DNA of 64,000 nucleotides from Xanthomonas rydalmerensis (GCF_033170385.1 NZ_CP126170.1:1016001-1080000); one strand, 5' to 3'; positions 48,601 through 56,827 are shown, counted from the first letter of the stretch. Translations and numbers: made by a program. The notes: generated by a model not told the origin, from the sequence alone.

Positions 48601-50474
48601 ATGTTACGGATCTTCGTTGTGGTGTAGGTGTAACCGAACAGGCCGACGTTGCTGGAGCCGGGCCGGTTGATGGTGAGGCCGCTGATGGTGTGGCCGAGGC
48701 CGTCGAAGGTACCGGTGAACATCTTGAAATCGGTGGCGTTGAAGCTGTGGCCGATCGGCACGAATCCTGAGCCGATGGCAGAGCCGAAGGTGGAATCCCC
48801 CCAGTTGGCCGTGGCGCTGGCGTCGATATTGGCACCCAGCGCGAAATAGCAAGCACAGGCAAGGGCGCCGTTGATGCCTTGCAGGTCCGTTCTGGAGGTG
48901 CTGCCGGGGGCACCCAACGTCGTGATGATGGTGTACGACTGGCCGCTGATGTTTAGCGTGTTGCTGCCGCCGGTGAAATCCACCCGGCCGCTCTGGCCCG
49001 GCGTGGTATTGACCATGTTGACATTCACGGTGCCGCCGCCAATCGCCGTATCGCCGCCGTTGCTGGTGCTCGGGTTCAGCGCGAGGCCGGCGCTGCCGCT
49101 GGCCGTCATCACGGCATTGATATCGATATCGTGGGCGGCGGTGAGCGTGAGCGTGTTGGCGCCCCAGTTCACTACATCATTGACCTGGATATCGCCGCTG
49201 CCGCTGGAGTTGGCGCCTTGGCTGGACTGAATGGTGACGTTGCCAGCACCAAGCTGGCTGCTCAAGGTGCCGCCTCTCATGTCGCCACCGCTGAAGGCGA
49301 TGGTGAAATCGTGCGGATCGATCAGCCAGGTGCCGGCGTTGCCCATGGCGGCCAGGGTGGTGATCTTTACGCCGTCGGCCACCTGCACATGCGCCGCCGA
49401 GGTTTCGACAAAGCCGCCGTCGCCGCCGTTCGGCGCGCTGGCGTCCAGCGTGCCGTCCACCTGCGTGGTGCCTGTTTCCATGCCGCCGAGCAGCACAATC
49501 CTGCCGGCGCGGTTTTCGACCGTCCGCGCCTGGATCGTGCCGCTGTTGTTGACCAGGCTGGCCAGCAATGAATCCTTCGCGCCGGCGCTCATCAGCACCT
49601 GGCCGCCGTCGGCGACGATCAGTTGTTTGTTCTCGGCCAGCGCGTTCAAGGTGCTGGCGTCGATCTGCATGTCGAGCAGGTGGCTGCCGTCGAAACTCAA
49701 GGTGACCGCGCTGCCGCCGGTCAGCGCCACGCTGCCGGCAGGCGCGTGGATGGCGCCCTGATTGGACACCGCGTGGCCGAGCAGGGCCACGTAGCCGCCG
49801 GGTGCCGCGGTGAGCGTGCCGAGGTTGGTCACGCTGCCGACGCTTGCGCCGGCAAAATGCAACGTGCCGCGACCCAGCTGGCTGTCGCCGACGTCGAGCG
49901 TGCTGGCGACCAGGCCGCCCGCGTTGACCTGCGCGCCTTGTCCAAACAGCACACCGTTGGGGTTGATCAGGAACACCTGGCCGTTCGCGTTCAGGTGGCC
50001 GAGGATCACGCTGCCGTTGGGGGCGGCGATGCGGTTGACGGCGATGGACTGCGCGTTCGGCTGCAGGAAATTGACCGTGTCCTGCGTGCCGATGTCGAAG
50101 CTCAGCCAGTTCAGCGACAGGTTCTGGCTGTTCTGCTGGATGGTGGTGAGGTGATCGCCGTAGTCGATACGGCCGCTGCCGGCGGTGACCTGACCGCCGG
50201 TGGGATGGGCCGAGGAGGCCGCCGAGGCGACGACCGTCGGATGGGTGGCGACGATGGCCGCCGCCGGATGGGCTGCATCCATCGCCGTCACGCCGGCTGG
50301 CGCGGTAGCGAAGGCCAGCATCGGCAGGCTCAGGGGGAGCGCAGCCCACCAGGCCGGGCGCGTACGGTGCGATGTCGAGGTACGCCCGGGCTTGCCGCGA
50401 CCGCGGGCGAGTTCGGAAACGACCAGCCAGGTGCGACGGACCTGACTCCAGACCAGCCTGTAGATATGATTCAC
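42645..50474 (-). CDS. Giant two-partner secreted adhesin (filamentous haemagglutinin-like TpsA) with GLUG, MBG and YDG repeats
   Basis: 2609 residues from a GTG at 50474 (AGGGGAA just upstream), which starts NHIYRLVWSQVRRTW, an extended signal peptide region; a classical signal follows (LPLSLPMLAFATAPAG). TPS secretion domain, residues about 60-300, with NRIAAPNGS and NPNGVLFGQGAQVN (about 172). Then seven GLUG motifs (residues about 640-850) and five more (about 1010-1140), each set ending SYWDTETTGQS; MBG-type repeats of 87 residues (3) and 83 residues (about 4); and six YDG units (about 1968-2490). Acts as a secreted fibrous adhesin or biofilm factor exported by TpsB. Confidence 0.93.
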   Translation of the reverse strand: MNHIYRLVWSQVRRTWLVVSELARGRGKPGRTSTSHRTRPAWWAALPLSLPMLAFATAPAGVTAMDAAHPAAAIVATHPTVVASAASSAHPTGGQVTAGSGRIDYGDHLTTIQQNSQNLSLNWLSFDIGTQDTVNFLQPNAQSIAVNRIAAPNGSVILGHLNANGQVFLINPNGVLFGQGAQVNAGGLVASTLDVGDSQLGRGTLHFAGASVGSVTNLGTLTAAPGGYVALLGHAVSNQGAIHAPAGSVALTGGSAVTLSFDGSHLLDMQIDASTLNALAENKQLIVADGGQVLMSAGAKDSLLASLVNNSGTIQARTVENRAGRIVLLGGMETGTTQVDGTLDASAPNGGDGGFVETSAAHVQVADGVKITTLAAMGNAGTWLIDPHDFTIAFSGGDMRGGTLSSQLGAGNVTIQSSQGANSSGSGDIQVNDVVNWGANTLTLTAAHDIDINAVMTASGSAGLALNPSTSNGGDTAIGGGTVNVNMVNTTPGQSGRVDFTGGSNTLNISGQSYTIITTLGAPGSTSRTDLQGINGALACACYFALGANIDASATANWGDSTFGSAIGSGFVPIGHSFNATDFKMFTGTFDGLGHTISGLTINRPGSSNVGLFGYTYTTTKIRNIGLLGVSIAGLSSVGGLVGYNYGTISQAYAIGAISGNRGGSDVSFGGGANIGGLVGYNDSSGRISQVYASGAVSGVATVGGLIGYNNHAPINQAYATGTVNSSGGEVGGLIGINDGGPIGQAYATGTVSGSNDVGGLVGYNISGAINQAYATGAVSGSNYVGGLVGNNVSGTTISQVYATGAVSGTGSNVGGLVGFNNAGTITSSYWDTETTGQSTSSGGTGLTSKALIAALPGGFTTARWGNVGNQTTPYLLGMSGNQVFNTNDLPTGTVTPSNRPNLYTVILDLNQLQAVNTGLAGRYVLGNDIDANASSGWVGVELDARGRPIFAYNGFKPIGVSGTPFTGVLDGLGRTINNLTINWPNTDYIGLFGVTGNGSAIRNLGLFGGSVTGQNDVGGLVGGNGGTLTNAYATGAVSGGNTVGGLVGSNGTSGTITNTYATGVVSGANHNYVGGLVGSNLGAIANAYATGMVSGGNAVGGLVGSNETGGTITNTYATGAASGGVFNNHVGGLVGLYRGGTIIGSYWDTETTGQSTSEGGGTGLTTVQMMDPASFAAWNTEISAVGGSSATWRIYAGDTAPLLRTFMTGLAVTAKNLGTVYSGTAFAGSSSVILGTLTPSYWRPSSSVDATLMLGDANARTGTPAINAGSYALASGLYSGQMGYDIAFTPGTLTIAPAALTYLADIATTTYGNTPTGLTGTVTGFVNGETLANATTGTVSFATGATATSNVGTYAINGSGLTANYGNYTFAQAAGNASALTVNPATLTYLSDTATTTYGNTPSGLTGTVTGFVNGQTLANATTGTVSFATGATATSNVGSYAINGSGLTANYGNYTFAQAAGNAAALTVNPATLTYLSDTATTTYGNTPSGLTGTVTGFVNGQTLANATTGTVGFATGATATSNVGSYAINGSGLTANYGNYTFAQAAGNAAALTVNPATLTITANNAGKTYGDTLTFAGNEFTASGLQNGETIGHVALTSAGAAASAGVTGGPYTITSNAATGGSFNAGNYAITYRNGSLTVGRAALTVTANDDSKTYNGLAYTGGHGVTYSGFVNGEATSVLSGALGYAGDAQGATNAGGYTITPDGLTSGNYAITYRNGSLTVGRAALTVTANDDSKTYNGLAYTGGHGVTYSGFVNGETTSVLGGALRYAGDAQGATNAGGYTITPDGLTSGNYAITYRNGGLSVGRAALTVTANDDSKTYNGLAYTGGHGVIYSGFVNGETTSVLGGALRYAGDAQGATNAGGYTITPDGLTAGNYAIAYRNGSLSVGQAALTVSSSNVSKTYDGGLSAIGTAVVSGGRLFGSDTLTGGNFAFTDKNVGIGKHVTINGVTVSDGNSGGNYAVSYVDNSSSTITALGITVDATGTNRVYDGTTADAVKLTSTGILVGDTVGFNGTGAFADKDVGVAKAVGVSGITASGADAGNYNYNTTANTTADIHQRRITVDATGTNRIYDGTTADTVTLASAGVLSGDTVNFTGTGSFLDKNVGTAKAVGVSGIAASGADAGNYRYNTTANTTADVVAKTITVDVIGMDKVYDGSTAATIAALGTTDLVAGDAVTFGNASAAFADKNAGSNKTVTVSGITASGADAGNYRYNITTNTTADIRQRGITVDATGTNRVYDGGTADAITLASAGVLSGDTVNFTGTGSFLDKNVGTAKAVSVSGIAASGADADNYRYNSSANTTADITAKTITVDAIGMDKVYDGNTSATIAALGTTGLVAGDTVIFGNASAAFADRNAGNNKTVTVSGITASGTDAGNYRYNTTANTTADIRQRGITVDATGSNRVYDGTTADAVTLASAGVLSGDTVNFTGTGSFLDRNVGTGKVVSVFGITASGSDANNYSYNSSATTTADVTPATLTYRADIAHFKIGQMPGDLSGAVTGLVGGDTLADATDGTLTWRTPATAASLAGPYAIDGSGLSARNYVFEQAPGNAAALHVVDGSAPRLVVSTVAGLQQSPDDTHAVHAPYAPDVHIVDGGVRLP
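43010..44570 (-). repeat. YDG-domain repeats with a 504-bp higher-order period
   Basis: Six YDG units in tpsA occur as two types: type A of 83 residues (VDATGTNRVYDG, SAGVLSGDTVNFTG) and type B of 85 residues (GMDKVYDG, FGNASAAFADKNAG), in the order A-A-B-A-B-A. The DNA landmark GATGCCGCGCTGG (GATGCGGCGCTGG in the third copy) recurs at 43269, 43773 and 44277, exactly 504 bp apart, which is one A+B pair. Confidence 0.9.
44770..45570 (-). repeat. 83-residue MBG repeats (249-bp period)
   Basis: About three near-identical tandem copies, plus a partial, of a 249-bp unit encoding ALTVTANDDSKTYNGLAYTG followed by GVTYSGFVNGE and GGYTITPDGLTSGNYAI. Landmark GTCAGCGCGGCCCGACCCAC recurs at about 45030, 45280 and 45530. 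High identity suggests recent duplication or gene conversion. Confidence 0.88.
45780..46570 (-). repeat. 87-residue MBG-type repeats (261-bp period)
   Basis: Three near-identical tandem copies encoding LTYLSDTATTTYGNTPSGL, then GTVTGFVNGQTLANATTG and GLTANYGNYTFAQAAGN. Landmark GTTCACCGT recurs at 45801, 46062 and 46323, exactly 261 bp apart. Confidence 0.9.
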
Positions 50475-50913
50475 GCGATTCCCCTGTGGTGCAACGCGGA
50501 TTTCCCCGAGCAAGCCTCTCTTGGACAGGCTCGGATGAGCGGGGTGGTTAGCTGGGAATTTTGCGTGTGAAGTCACAGTCGACTTGATCTGCTGTCTCAG
50601 TTGGGAAGGGGAGGTTGCGGGAATGACGGCGTTGGGTGACGAGCAATCGCTTGCGACGGCAAGGCCACAGCGGAGCAGCGGTTCGCTTTGGTGGGGCGAT
50701 TACCTGCTTCGCTGTTCTAAAGCAGCGCGCGCCTTCCCGGGAATGGCGACATGGGGGAGCGCGTTGTTTTCGTGGGCAAGACGGCAGGCGGTAGCGCGTT
50801 GATGCGCCAGCAAGCCTCAGGGCCAGCGTAGGAGGGTGTTACCGCCTGTCACGATGCGGGTATAAAAGCGGGCGCGCGTCCTGTAGCCTGAGCGCGCGCG
50901 GACGGGGCCCGGG
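50475..50913. other. Divergent intergenic region, tpsA / AraC regulator
   Basis: About 440 bases with no credible gene, less GC-rich than the surroundings. Must contain the tpsA promoter on the minus strand and the regulator promoter on the plus strand. The divergent layout suggests the AraC protein may bind here. Confidence 0.55.
50839..50866 (+). promoter_or_regulatory. Candidate promoter of the AraC-family gene
   Basis: TTACCG (50839-50844) and TATAAA (50861-50866) separated by 16 bases, about 48 bases upstream of the ATG at 50914. Fits a housekeeping-sigma promoter. Confidence 0.5.
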
Positions 50914-51975
50914 ATGACCAGCAACAGCACAAGCCATGTCGAGGTCGAGGCAAGCGTTCGCGCGCCGCCGATCCGCCAGCACTTCAGCACACGCGACGTC
51001 GCACGAACGCAACAACTGGTGGCGTGGCGTGATCAAACCTCCTCTTTTCTCGATATAGCGGTGTCGCACGCACAGGTGGCTGCCGGGTTTCGCGCCACGC
51101 TCGACCATTACCGGGTCGATGGCATGAGGTTTCTCCACGCCTGCACCGACCCGATCACGCAGACCCGCACGGCGCCACAAATTTCCACCGACACCATGCG
51201 TGATTATATTTTTCACGTGCTACGGGTGGGCGGCTGCGTCGAAACTACAACCGGCCTGTATCCGCGGCGCAAGGCGCTGCAATCCCGGCCGGGCATCCTG
51301 GCGCTGGACATGGGCCAGTCGATGCGCATGGAGCGGGAGTACAGGAGCCAGGTCATGGCCTTGTTCCTGCCGCGCGCACTGGTGGAATCGATGCTGCCCG
51401 ATGCGGAATCGCTGCATGGCCGCGTGATCGACTCCGCATCGCCGCACGCGCGCATGTTTCTCGGCGAGCTGGAGGCGCTTTCCAGCAGCATCGATACCAT
51501 GAGCGGGGCTGAAGCCAGCGCGATGATGGCCACATGCGCGCACCTGATCGTCGGGGCCTTCGCCAAACAGTGCGGCCTGAGTGGCGACGCGCGCGCCGCG
51601 GTCCGCGCGGCGGTGTTCGGCAGGGTGCGGCGGCATGTCGAGCACCACTTGCACGAGCCCGAACTCTCGCTGGAGAGCATCGTCGATGCATCGCGGCTGT
51701 CCCGCGCCGCGCTGTATCGCCTGTTCGAGCATGAAGGCGGCCTGGCCACCTACATCCGCAATCGCCGGTTGCGCGAGGCCGCGGACGAACTCATTCGATT
51801 CCCGAAGGTGCCGGTCGTGGAGATCGCTTACGGCCTGGGATTCAGGAGTGCGGCGGATTTCAACCACGCGTTCCGCCGCGCGTATGACATGCCGCCCCGG
51901 GACTTCCGCGCCTTGGCCAAGGCGCGCGAGAGCCGGGCATCAGGCCAGCAGTCCGTCGCTTCCATCACGTCGTGA
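50914..51975 (+). CDS. AraC-family transcriptional regulator (AraC_binding_2 type)
   Basis: 353 residues. N-terminal about 200 residues resemble the AraC-binding-like domain of OxyR-independent, FeaR/XylS-type regulators (ARTQQLVAWRDQ, LHACTDPITQTRT, YIFHVLRVGGC). C-terminal HTH_18 domain: LSLESIVDASRLSRAALYRLF and VVEIAYGLGFRSAADFNHAFRRAY, PPRDFRAL. Transcribed divergently from the tpsA adhesin gene, which makes that locus a likely target. Effector unknown. Confidence 0.9.
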   Translation: MTSNSTSHVEVEASVRAPPIRQHFSTRDVARTQQLVAWRDQTSSFLDIAVSHAQVAAGFRATLDHYRVDGMRFLHACTDPITQTRTAPQISTDTMRDYIFHVLRVGGCVETTTGLYPRRKALQSRPGILALDMGQSMRMEREYRSQVMALFLPRALVESMLPDAESLHGRVIDSASPHARMFLGELEALSSSIDTMSGAEASAMMATCAHLIVGAFAKQCGLSGDARAAVRAAVFGRVRRHVEHHLHEPELSLESIVDASRLSRAALYRLFEHEGGLATYIRNRRLREAADELIRFPKVPVVEIAYGLGFRSAADFNHAFRRAYDMPPRDFRALAKARESRASGQQSVASITS

Positions 51976-52402
51976 ATGGCAAGGACCGACACTGTTGTCT
52001 GCGCAAGGCTGAAGAGCGCCCTGATCGACCAGACGCTCTGGCAAGAACCCGAGCCATTGGTGCTGGCCGAAGTTCTCGCCCAAGGGGCGGCGCCACGGCT
52101 CGATGACCGTACCGCCTTCAACGGCTTCCATGCCGGGTTCGCAGGGTTGGGCACGCTACGCATTCGGTTCGAACGGTCGCTCGACACCCACCTGACATTG
52201 CCCAAACTGGCGGCTTGCGCGGTCATCTGCTTGCATTTCGCTGAACGGCTTTGTTGGCCGTTCCCACAATTCAGTACCACCGGTGCGCGCGAGGATGCGG
52301 CTGCGCGGTTGTGGGAGGGACGTCATCCCCGACGCCATGCGATCCAGCCGTATCGCGGTTGCGCGGCAGCGGCGCCTTGCCGGCGTCGCGTCCCGCGTCC
52401 GC
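51976..52402. other. Intergenic region with repeat-like sequence
   Basis: About 427 bases between convergent genes. Frames exist on both strands but none shows a recognised domain or ribosome site. A stretch at 52270-52330 (GTGCGCGCGAGGATGCGG, GCGGTTGTGGGAGGGACG) resembles 40649-40700 and is a typical intergenic repeat of this genus. The rest may be a decayed gene; it was not identified. Confidence 0.5.
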
Positions 52403-54322
52403 TCAGCCGAGCCGCCACCAGCGCAGGCCGTAGGCGGGCAGGGTGCCGTTCCAGTTCGCCAGCCCTGCCGGATCGCTGCCGCCGTCGGCGATGGTCTGCC
52501 AGTCTCTAGTGCCCAGCGCCGCGGCGACATCCACCACGATCGGGTGGGCGCTGAAGTTGTAGACCGCCACGAAGTCCTCGCCGCGGGCCAGGCCGAGCAG
52601 GGCGGGATCGCCAAGCGGCACCGCGCGCAGCGGCTGATCGGCAGCCAGTGTCGCAGTAGCGGCGCGCGCGGTGATCAGGTGGCGCAGGCGGGTGTAGACC
52701 TGGCCGGGCAGGCTGGCGGTGTCGTGGCGTCGAGCAGCACGCTCCCAGTCCATGGCTGGGCGATGCAGCCAGCGGCCTTCGTGGCGGCGCAGCGGATCGT
52801 CGCGGTAGGTCTCGTCGTTGCCCAGGGCCAATTCGTCGCCCATGTACAGCAGCGGCATGCCCGGCATCGCCAGCGCCACGGCGTACAGCAGCAGCAGGCG
52901 GCGCACACCCAGTTCCAGCGCGTCGGCGTCGTCGGCGGCCAGCGCCGCGGCGATACCGGTCAGCGCCGCGCTCATGCCGTTGCTGCCGTGCACGCCATCG
53001 CCGCTGCTCTGGAAGGCTTCGCCGCGCGCATAGCTGTCCGGCGTGCGGCCAGCGTAGAACTGGGCGATGCGCGCCAGCGCGAACGGCGCCACGCCATCGC
53101 CGCCGGCGGCTTCGCGCTGCAGGACGTTCCAGCCGATATCGTCATGGCAGCGTACGTAGCTGAGCCAGCCGCAGGCCGGCGGTAGCGCCGGCGTCTGCGC
53201 GATCGCTGCCTGCACGATGTCGCCGCGCTGCTCGGCCAGCGCCACCCAGCCGGCCGCCATCAGCGTGCTGTGGTAGGCCAGGTGGCATTCGTGGCCGCGC
53301 GCGGCGCCGTCGCCGAAGTAGGGCGGTAACTGCGCCATCGGCACGATCGCCTCGGCCTTCAGCAGCACCGCCGGGGCCAGGATGTCGGTAAGCGCGCGCA
53401 GCGCCTGCAGGATCGTGTGCGCTTCCGGCTGGTTCATGCAGTCGGTGCCCGGGCGCTTCCACAGATAGGCGGTGGAATCCAGGCGGAACACCTCCACGCC
53501 CAGGTTGGACAGGTGCAGTAGCGCCAGCGCCATCTCGCCGAACACTGCCGGATTGCTCCAGTCCAGATCCCACTGGTAGGGGTAGAACGTGGTCCACAGC
53601 CACGCGCCGGCCTCCTCCACCCAGGTGAAGTTGCCCGGCGCGGTGTGCGGGAACACCTGGCCCAGGGTGCGCTCGTAGGCATCCACCGCGTCGCGGTCCG
53701 GGAGGTGGTGGTAATAGTCCAGGAACCGCCCATCGCCGCGCTTGGCCGCCAGCGCCCAGGGGTGGTCGTCGGCGGTGTGGTTGAGCACGAAGTCGGCGCA
53801 CAGGCTGATCCCCGCTGCGCGCAGCCGCGCGGTCAGCGCCGCCAGGTCGTCGGTGTCGCCGAGCTGCGGCTCGACCTGGCCGTAGTCGCTGACCGCAAAG
53901 CCGCCGTCGTTGTCGCCGGCGCGCGCGCGCAGGAACGGCAGCAGGTGCAGGTAGCGCACGCCCAGTTCCTGCAGGTAGGGCACGCGTTCGCCGACGCCGT
54001 TCAAGGTGTCGGCGAAGCGGTCCACATAGGCGCTGTAGCCGAGCATCGCCGGGGTGGCGAACCAGTCGGGCGCGCGCTCGGCATCGAGCTGGCGCAGCGC
54101 CGGCGGCCGCGCATTGGCGATAGCCGCCAATTGCGTCAGCCACTGCGGCAGCCACTGCGCGAACGCCGGATGCGTGCCGTACAGCGCGTGCAATGGGGCC
54201 AGCAGGCGTTCGCCGTGGCGCTGCAGGCGCGGCAGCAGCACGGCGGCGGCGTCCGGAGGCAGATGCGCCTGCCAGAGGGTGTGGGCGAGCGCGGACAGTG
54301 CGGAAGGAGCGGGTGCGGTCAT
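52403..54322 (-). CDS. suxB: Sucrose hydrolase/amylosucrase (GH13)
   Basis: 639 residues, GH13 subfamily 4. N-terminal helical region, then the TIM barrel with YLHLLPFLRARAGDNDGGFA, region I CADFVLNHTADDHPW, region II VEVFRLDSTAYLW with the nucleophile Asp, region III LLKAEAIVP with the acid/base Glu, and region IV VRCHDDIGW. A C-terminal beta domain ends in GLRWWRLG. In Xanthomonas this enzyme hydrolyses sucrose rather than building glucan, although the sequence alone does not separate the two. No signal peptide, so it acts in the cytosol on sucrose imported by SuxA and SuxC. suxA lies 48 bases upstream on the same strand. Confidence 0.93.
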   Translation of the reverse strand: MTAPAPSALSALAHTLWQAHLPPDAAAVLLPRLQRHGERLLAPLHALYGTHPAFAQWLPQWLTQLAAIANARPPALRQLDAERAPDWFATPAMLGYSAYVDRFADTLNGVGERVPYLQELGVRYLHLLPFLRARAGDNDGGFAVSDYGQVEPQLGDTDDLAALTARLRAAGISLCADFVLNHTADDHPWALAAKRGDGRFLDYYHHLPDRDAVDAYERTLGQVFPHTAPGNFTWVEEAGAWLWTTFYPYQWDLDWSNPAVFGEMALALLHLSNLGVEVFRLDSTAYLWKRPGTDCMNQPEAHTILQALRALTDILAPAVLLKAEAIVPMAQLPPYFGDGAARGHECHLAYHSTLMAAGWVALAEQRGDIVQAAIAQTPALPPACGWLSYVRCHDDIGWNVLQREAAGGDGVAPFALARIAQFYAGRTPDSYARGEAFQSSGDGVHGSNGMSAALTGIAAALAADDADALELGVRRLLLLYAVALAMPGMPLLYMGDELALGNDETYRDDPLRRHEGRWLHRPAMDWERAARRHDTASLPGQVYTRLRHLITARAATATLAADQPLRAVPLGDPALLGLARGEDFVAVYNFSAHPIVVDVAAALGTRDWQTIADGGSDPAGLANWNGTLPAYGLRWWRLG

Positions 54323-54370
54323 GGGGGGGCTTGGCCGCGCCCCGGGCGGGGCGCGGATGTGCGGTCCTCG

Positions 54371-56827
54371 TCAGAAGTCGTAGCGCAGGCTGAGGCTGGA
54401 GGTGCGGCCCGGGATCGAGCGCGCGCGGATCACGCCGGAGGACGCATCGGCGATGGATGCCTCCTCGGCTTCAGTCAGGCCGAAGGTATCGAACAGGTTG
54501 TTGACGTTGAGCGAGACGGTCAGCGCATCGGTGATGCGGTAATCGGCGAACAGGTTGACCTGGGTGTAGCCGGGCATCTTCAACTGATTGCTGTCCTGGG
54601 TGTAGGCCGAACTGGTGCCGATCGCGTTGACCCCGACCTGGTAGCGCTCGCCGCGGTAGCTGGGCGTCAGCTGCCAGACGAAGCGTGCCTGCCGCCGTGG
54701 GGTATTGCCGGCGTTGGCCGGGGTGATCTGGTCCTTGTCGATGGTGGCATCGGTCCAGGTCAGGCCACCGTTGAGGTTGAAACCACCGGCGCGGTACGCG
54801 GCTTCCAGCTCCAGGCCGTGCGCCTTGTAGGTGCGGTCGAAGAAGCGCTGGGTGGTGGCTTCGTAGTTCTGCTCCTGCGTGCGCGCGGCGAAGGCGGTGG
54901 CGAACAGGCTCAGCCCGCCGCTGCGCCACTTCAGGCCGCCTTCGAGCTGTTTGACCACGTTCACCGCTTCGTTGGAGGGCACCGAGCCGTCGTCGCGGAC
55001 CACGCCGAACAGCAGGCGGTCGGCGTTGGCGCGAGCGCCGCGGCTGTAGCGCGCGAAGGCCGCCAGATCGTCGTTGAACATGTAGTTGCCGCCGAACGAG
55101 TACGACAGGTAGTTCCAGTCGTAGCGCACCGGCTTGCGGTTTCCGTAGTCGATGGTGGCCACGCTTTGCTCCGGCGCCTCGATCACGCCGTCACCATTCA
55201 CGTCGACATTGCTGGCCAGCACGCCGCCGGCGGTGTTGCCGCGGGCGCGGCCCATGTCGTAGCGCAGGCTGCCGTCCACGCTCAGCGGGCCCTGGTCCCA
55301 GCTCAGCGCCAGATACGGTGCGTTGATGTCGTAGCGCACGTCGTAGTGGCGGGTATTGTCCAGTCCCCAGTACGGCACGCCGTAGGCGTACAGACCGTCC
55401 TGCGAGCGCAGGCTGCCGTCTGCGGCGACCACGTCCAGCAGCCGCGGGCGATGCGCCAGCGACTGCACGTAGGAGTTCCAGGTCCAGTCCACGTCGATGG
55501 TCTGCCGCGAGGTGTACCAGCCGGCCTTGAGGTTGAGGTTGCCGCCGTCGCCGCTGCCGAAGTCGCGGGCCAGGCTGACATCGTTGACCGCGTTGCCCAG
55601 GTCGTTGAGGTGCACGTTGAACAGGTGCGTGCGCAGCGCCAGGCCGGTGTAGGCCTGGCCGGCGTTCGGCCCGTCGACGTAGCGCAGGCCGGCGCCGGCG
55701 CCGCCGATGCTCGCCGCCAGCGCGCCGGCATCGGCGACCTGCGCCGGGAACGGCGAGACGAAGCGGCCGGAGGTGTCGGCGATGCGGAACTTGTCGGTCA
55801 GGGTCCAGCCGCCACCGACGTCGAACTGCGCCTCGGCGCCGAACGCACGCGACAGCGGGTGCATGCCGTCGCCCAGTTCCACCCGCGAGGGCTTGTTGCC
55901 GCCATCGAGGGTGGCGCTGCTGCGGAAGTACGGGCTGTACAGCGTGTCGGTGCCCGGATCGAAGCCGTCGATGCTGCCGAAGTGCGGTGCGCCGTCGCGG
56001 CCGCTGACCCGGGTCGGCACCGGCAGGTAGCCGGCGGCACGGTCGTTGAGGTACTTGGCGTAGACGCGCACGTAGCCGTTGTCGAACAGCCGGGTCAGAT
56101 TGGCCTTGAGTTGGCCGCCCTTGTCGGTGGTGTAGCCGGCATCGCGGATGCCGTCGCCACGGCGATAGAAGCCACCGACGTTGAACTGCCAGTGCTCGGC
56201 GAACGGTGCGCCGTAGTCGAAGTCCAGGCGCGTGTTGTCGTAGCCGCCCAGGCCGCGGGTGAGGCCGACGCTGCCGCCGGCGGTCTCGCCGGTCTTGCTG
56301 ATGAAATTGATGATGCCGCCGGGCGAGTTGCTGGCGAAGGTGGAGGCCGAGCCACCGCGGATCGCCTCGATGCGCTCCAGGCTGTAATCGGCGCGCAGGA
56401 AGATGTCGGCGTTGCCGAAGGCGATGTCGCCGAACTCCAGCACCGGCAGGCCGTCTTCCTGCAACTGCAGGAACTTGGCGCCGCCGGAGGCGACCGGCAG
56501 GCCGCGCACGGCGATGTTGGCGTTGCCTTCGCCGCCGCTGGACTCGGAACGGATGCCGGGGATGTTGCGGAAGATCTCCGCGGTGCTGCGCGGCGCCGAC
56601 TGTTCGATCGCCTCGGCGCCGACGGTGCTGACCGAGACGCTGGATTTGAGCTTGCTCTTGGGCGTGGCGGTGCCGGTGACGAACACCGAGTCCAGGCTGA
56701 CCACGTCGTTCTGCGCCGCCGGGGCGTCGGCAGCGGGGGTGGCCTGTTGCGCGAGCGCGGCCGGGGCGGACAGCGCCGTGGCGACGGCCAGGGCCAGGGT
56801 CTGCAAGCGGATCGAAGGGTGGTGCAT
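54371..56827 (-). CDS. suxA: TonB-dependent receptor for sucrose
   Basis: 818 residues from ATG at 56827 (GGGAGAGAC upstream); the frame is open earlier but this start gives a signal peptide ending PAALA-Q. TonB-box-like SLDSVFVTG follows, then the plug (EIFRNIPGIRSES, NIAVRGLPV, IEAIRGGSASTFASNSPGG) and a 22-strand barrel ending SLSLRYDF with C-terminal Phe. In X. campestris SuxA gives high-affinity sucrose entry across the outer membrane. Its position next to suxB, divergent to suxC and near suxR supports the same role here. Confidence 0.93.
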   Translation of the reverse strand: MHHPSIRLQTLALAVATALSAPAALAQQATPAADAPAAQNDVVSLDSVFVTGTATPKSKLKSSVSVSTVGAEAIEQSAPRSTAEIFRNIPGIRSESSGGEGNANIAVRGLPVASGGAKFLQLQEDGLPVLEFGDIAFGNADIFLRADYSLERIEAIRGGSASTFASNSPGGIINFISKTGETAGGSVGLTRGLGGYDNTRLDFDYGAPFAEHWQFNVGGFYRRGDGIRDAGYTTDKGGQLKANLTRLFDNGYVRVYAKYLNDRAAGYLPVPTRVSGRDGAPHFGSIDGFDPGTDTLYSPYFRSSATLDGGNKPSRVELGDGMHPLSRAFGAEAQFDVGGGWTLTDKFRIADTSGRFVSPFPAQVADAGALAASIGGAGAGLRYVDGPNAGQAYTGLALRTHLFNVHLNDLGNAVNDVSLARDFGSGDGGNLNLKAGWYTSRQTIDVDWTWNSYVQSLAHRPRLLDVVAADGSLRSQDGLYAYGVPYWGLDNTRHYDVRYDINAPYLALSWDQGPLSVDGSLRYDMGRARGNTAGGVLASNVDVNGDGVIEAPEQSVATIDYGNRKPVRYDWNYLSYSFGGNYMFNDDLAAFARYSRGARANADRLLFGVVRDDGSVPSNEAVNVVKQLEGGLKWRSGGLSLFATAFAARTQEQNYEATTQRFFDRTYKAHGLELEAAYRAGGFNLNGGLTWTDATIDKDQITPANAGNTPRRQARFVWQLTPSYRGERYQVGVNAIGTSSAYTQDSNQLKMPGYTQVNLFADYRITDALTVSLNVNNLFDTFGLTEAEEASIADASSGVIRARSIPGRTSSLSLRYDF

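Noticed and set aside
42645..50474. Contact-dependent inhibition (CdiA-like) system
   Set aside because: No C-terminal toxin domain or VENN-type motif was seen at the end of TpsA and no small immunity gene follows; tpsB follows directly.
51976..52509. 177-codon plus-strand frame after the AraC gene
   Set aside because: Overlaps the 3' end of suxB, contains a genus-type intergenic repeat, and has no recognised domain; perhaps a decayed gene but not supportable.
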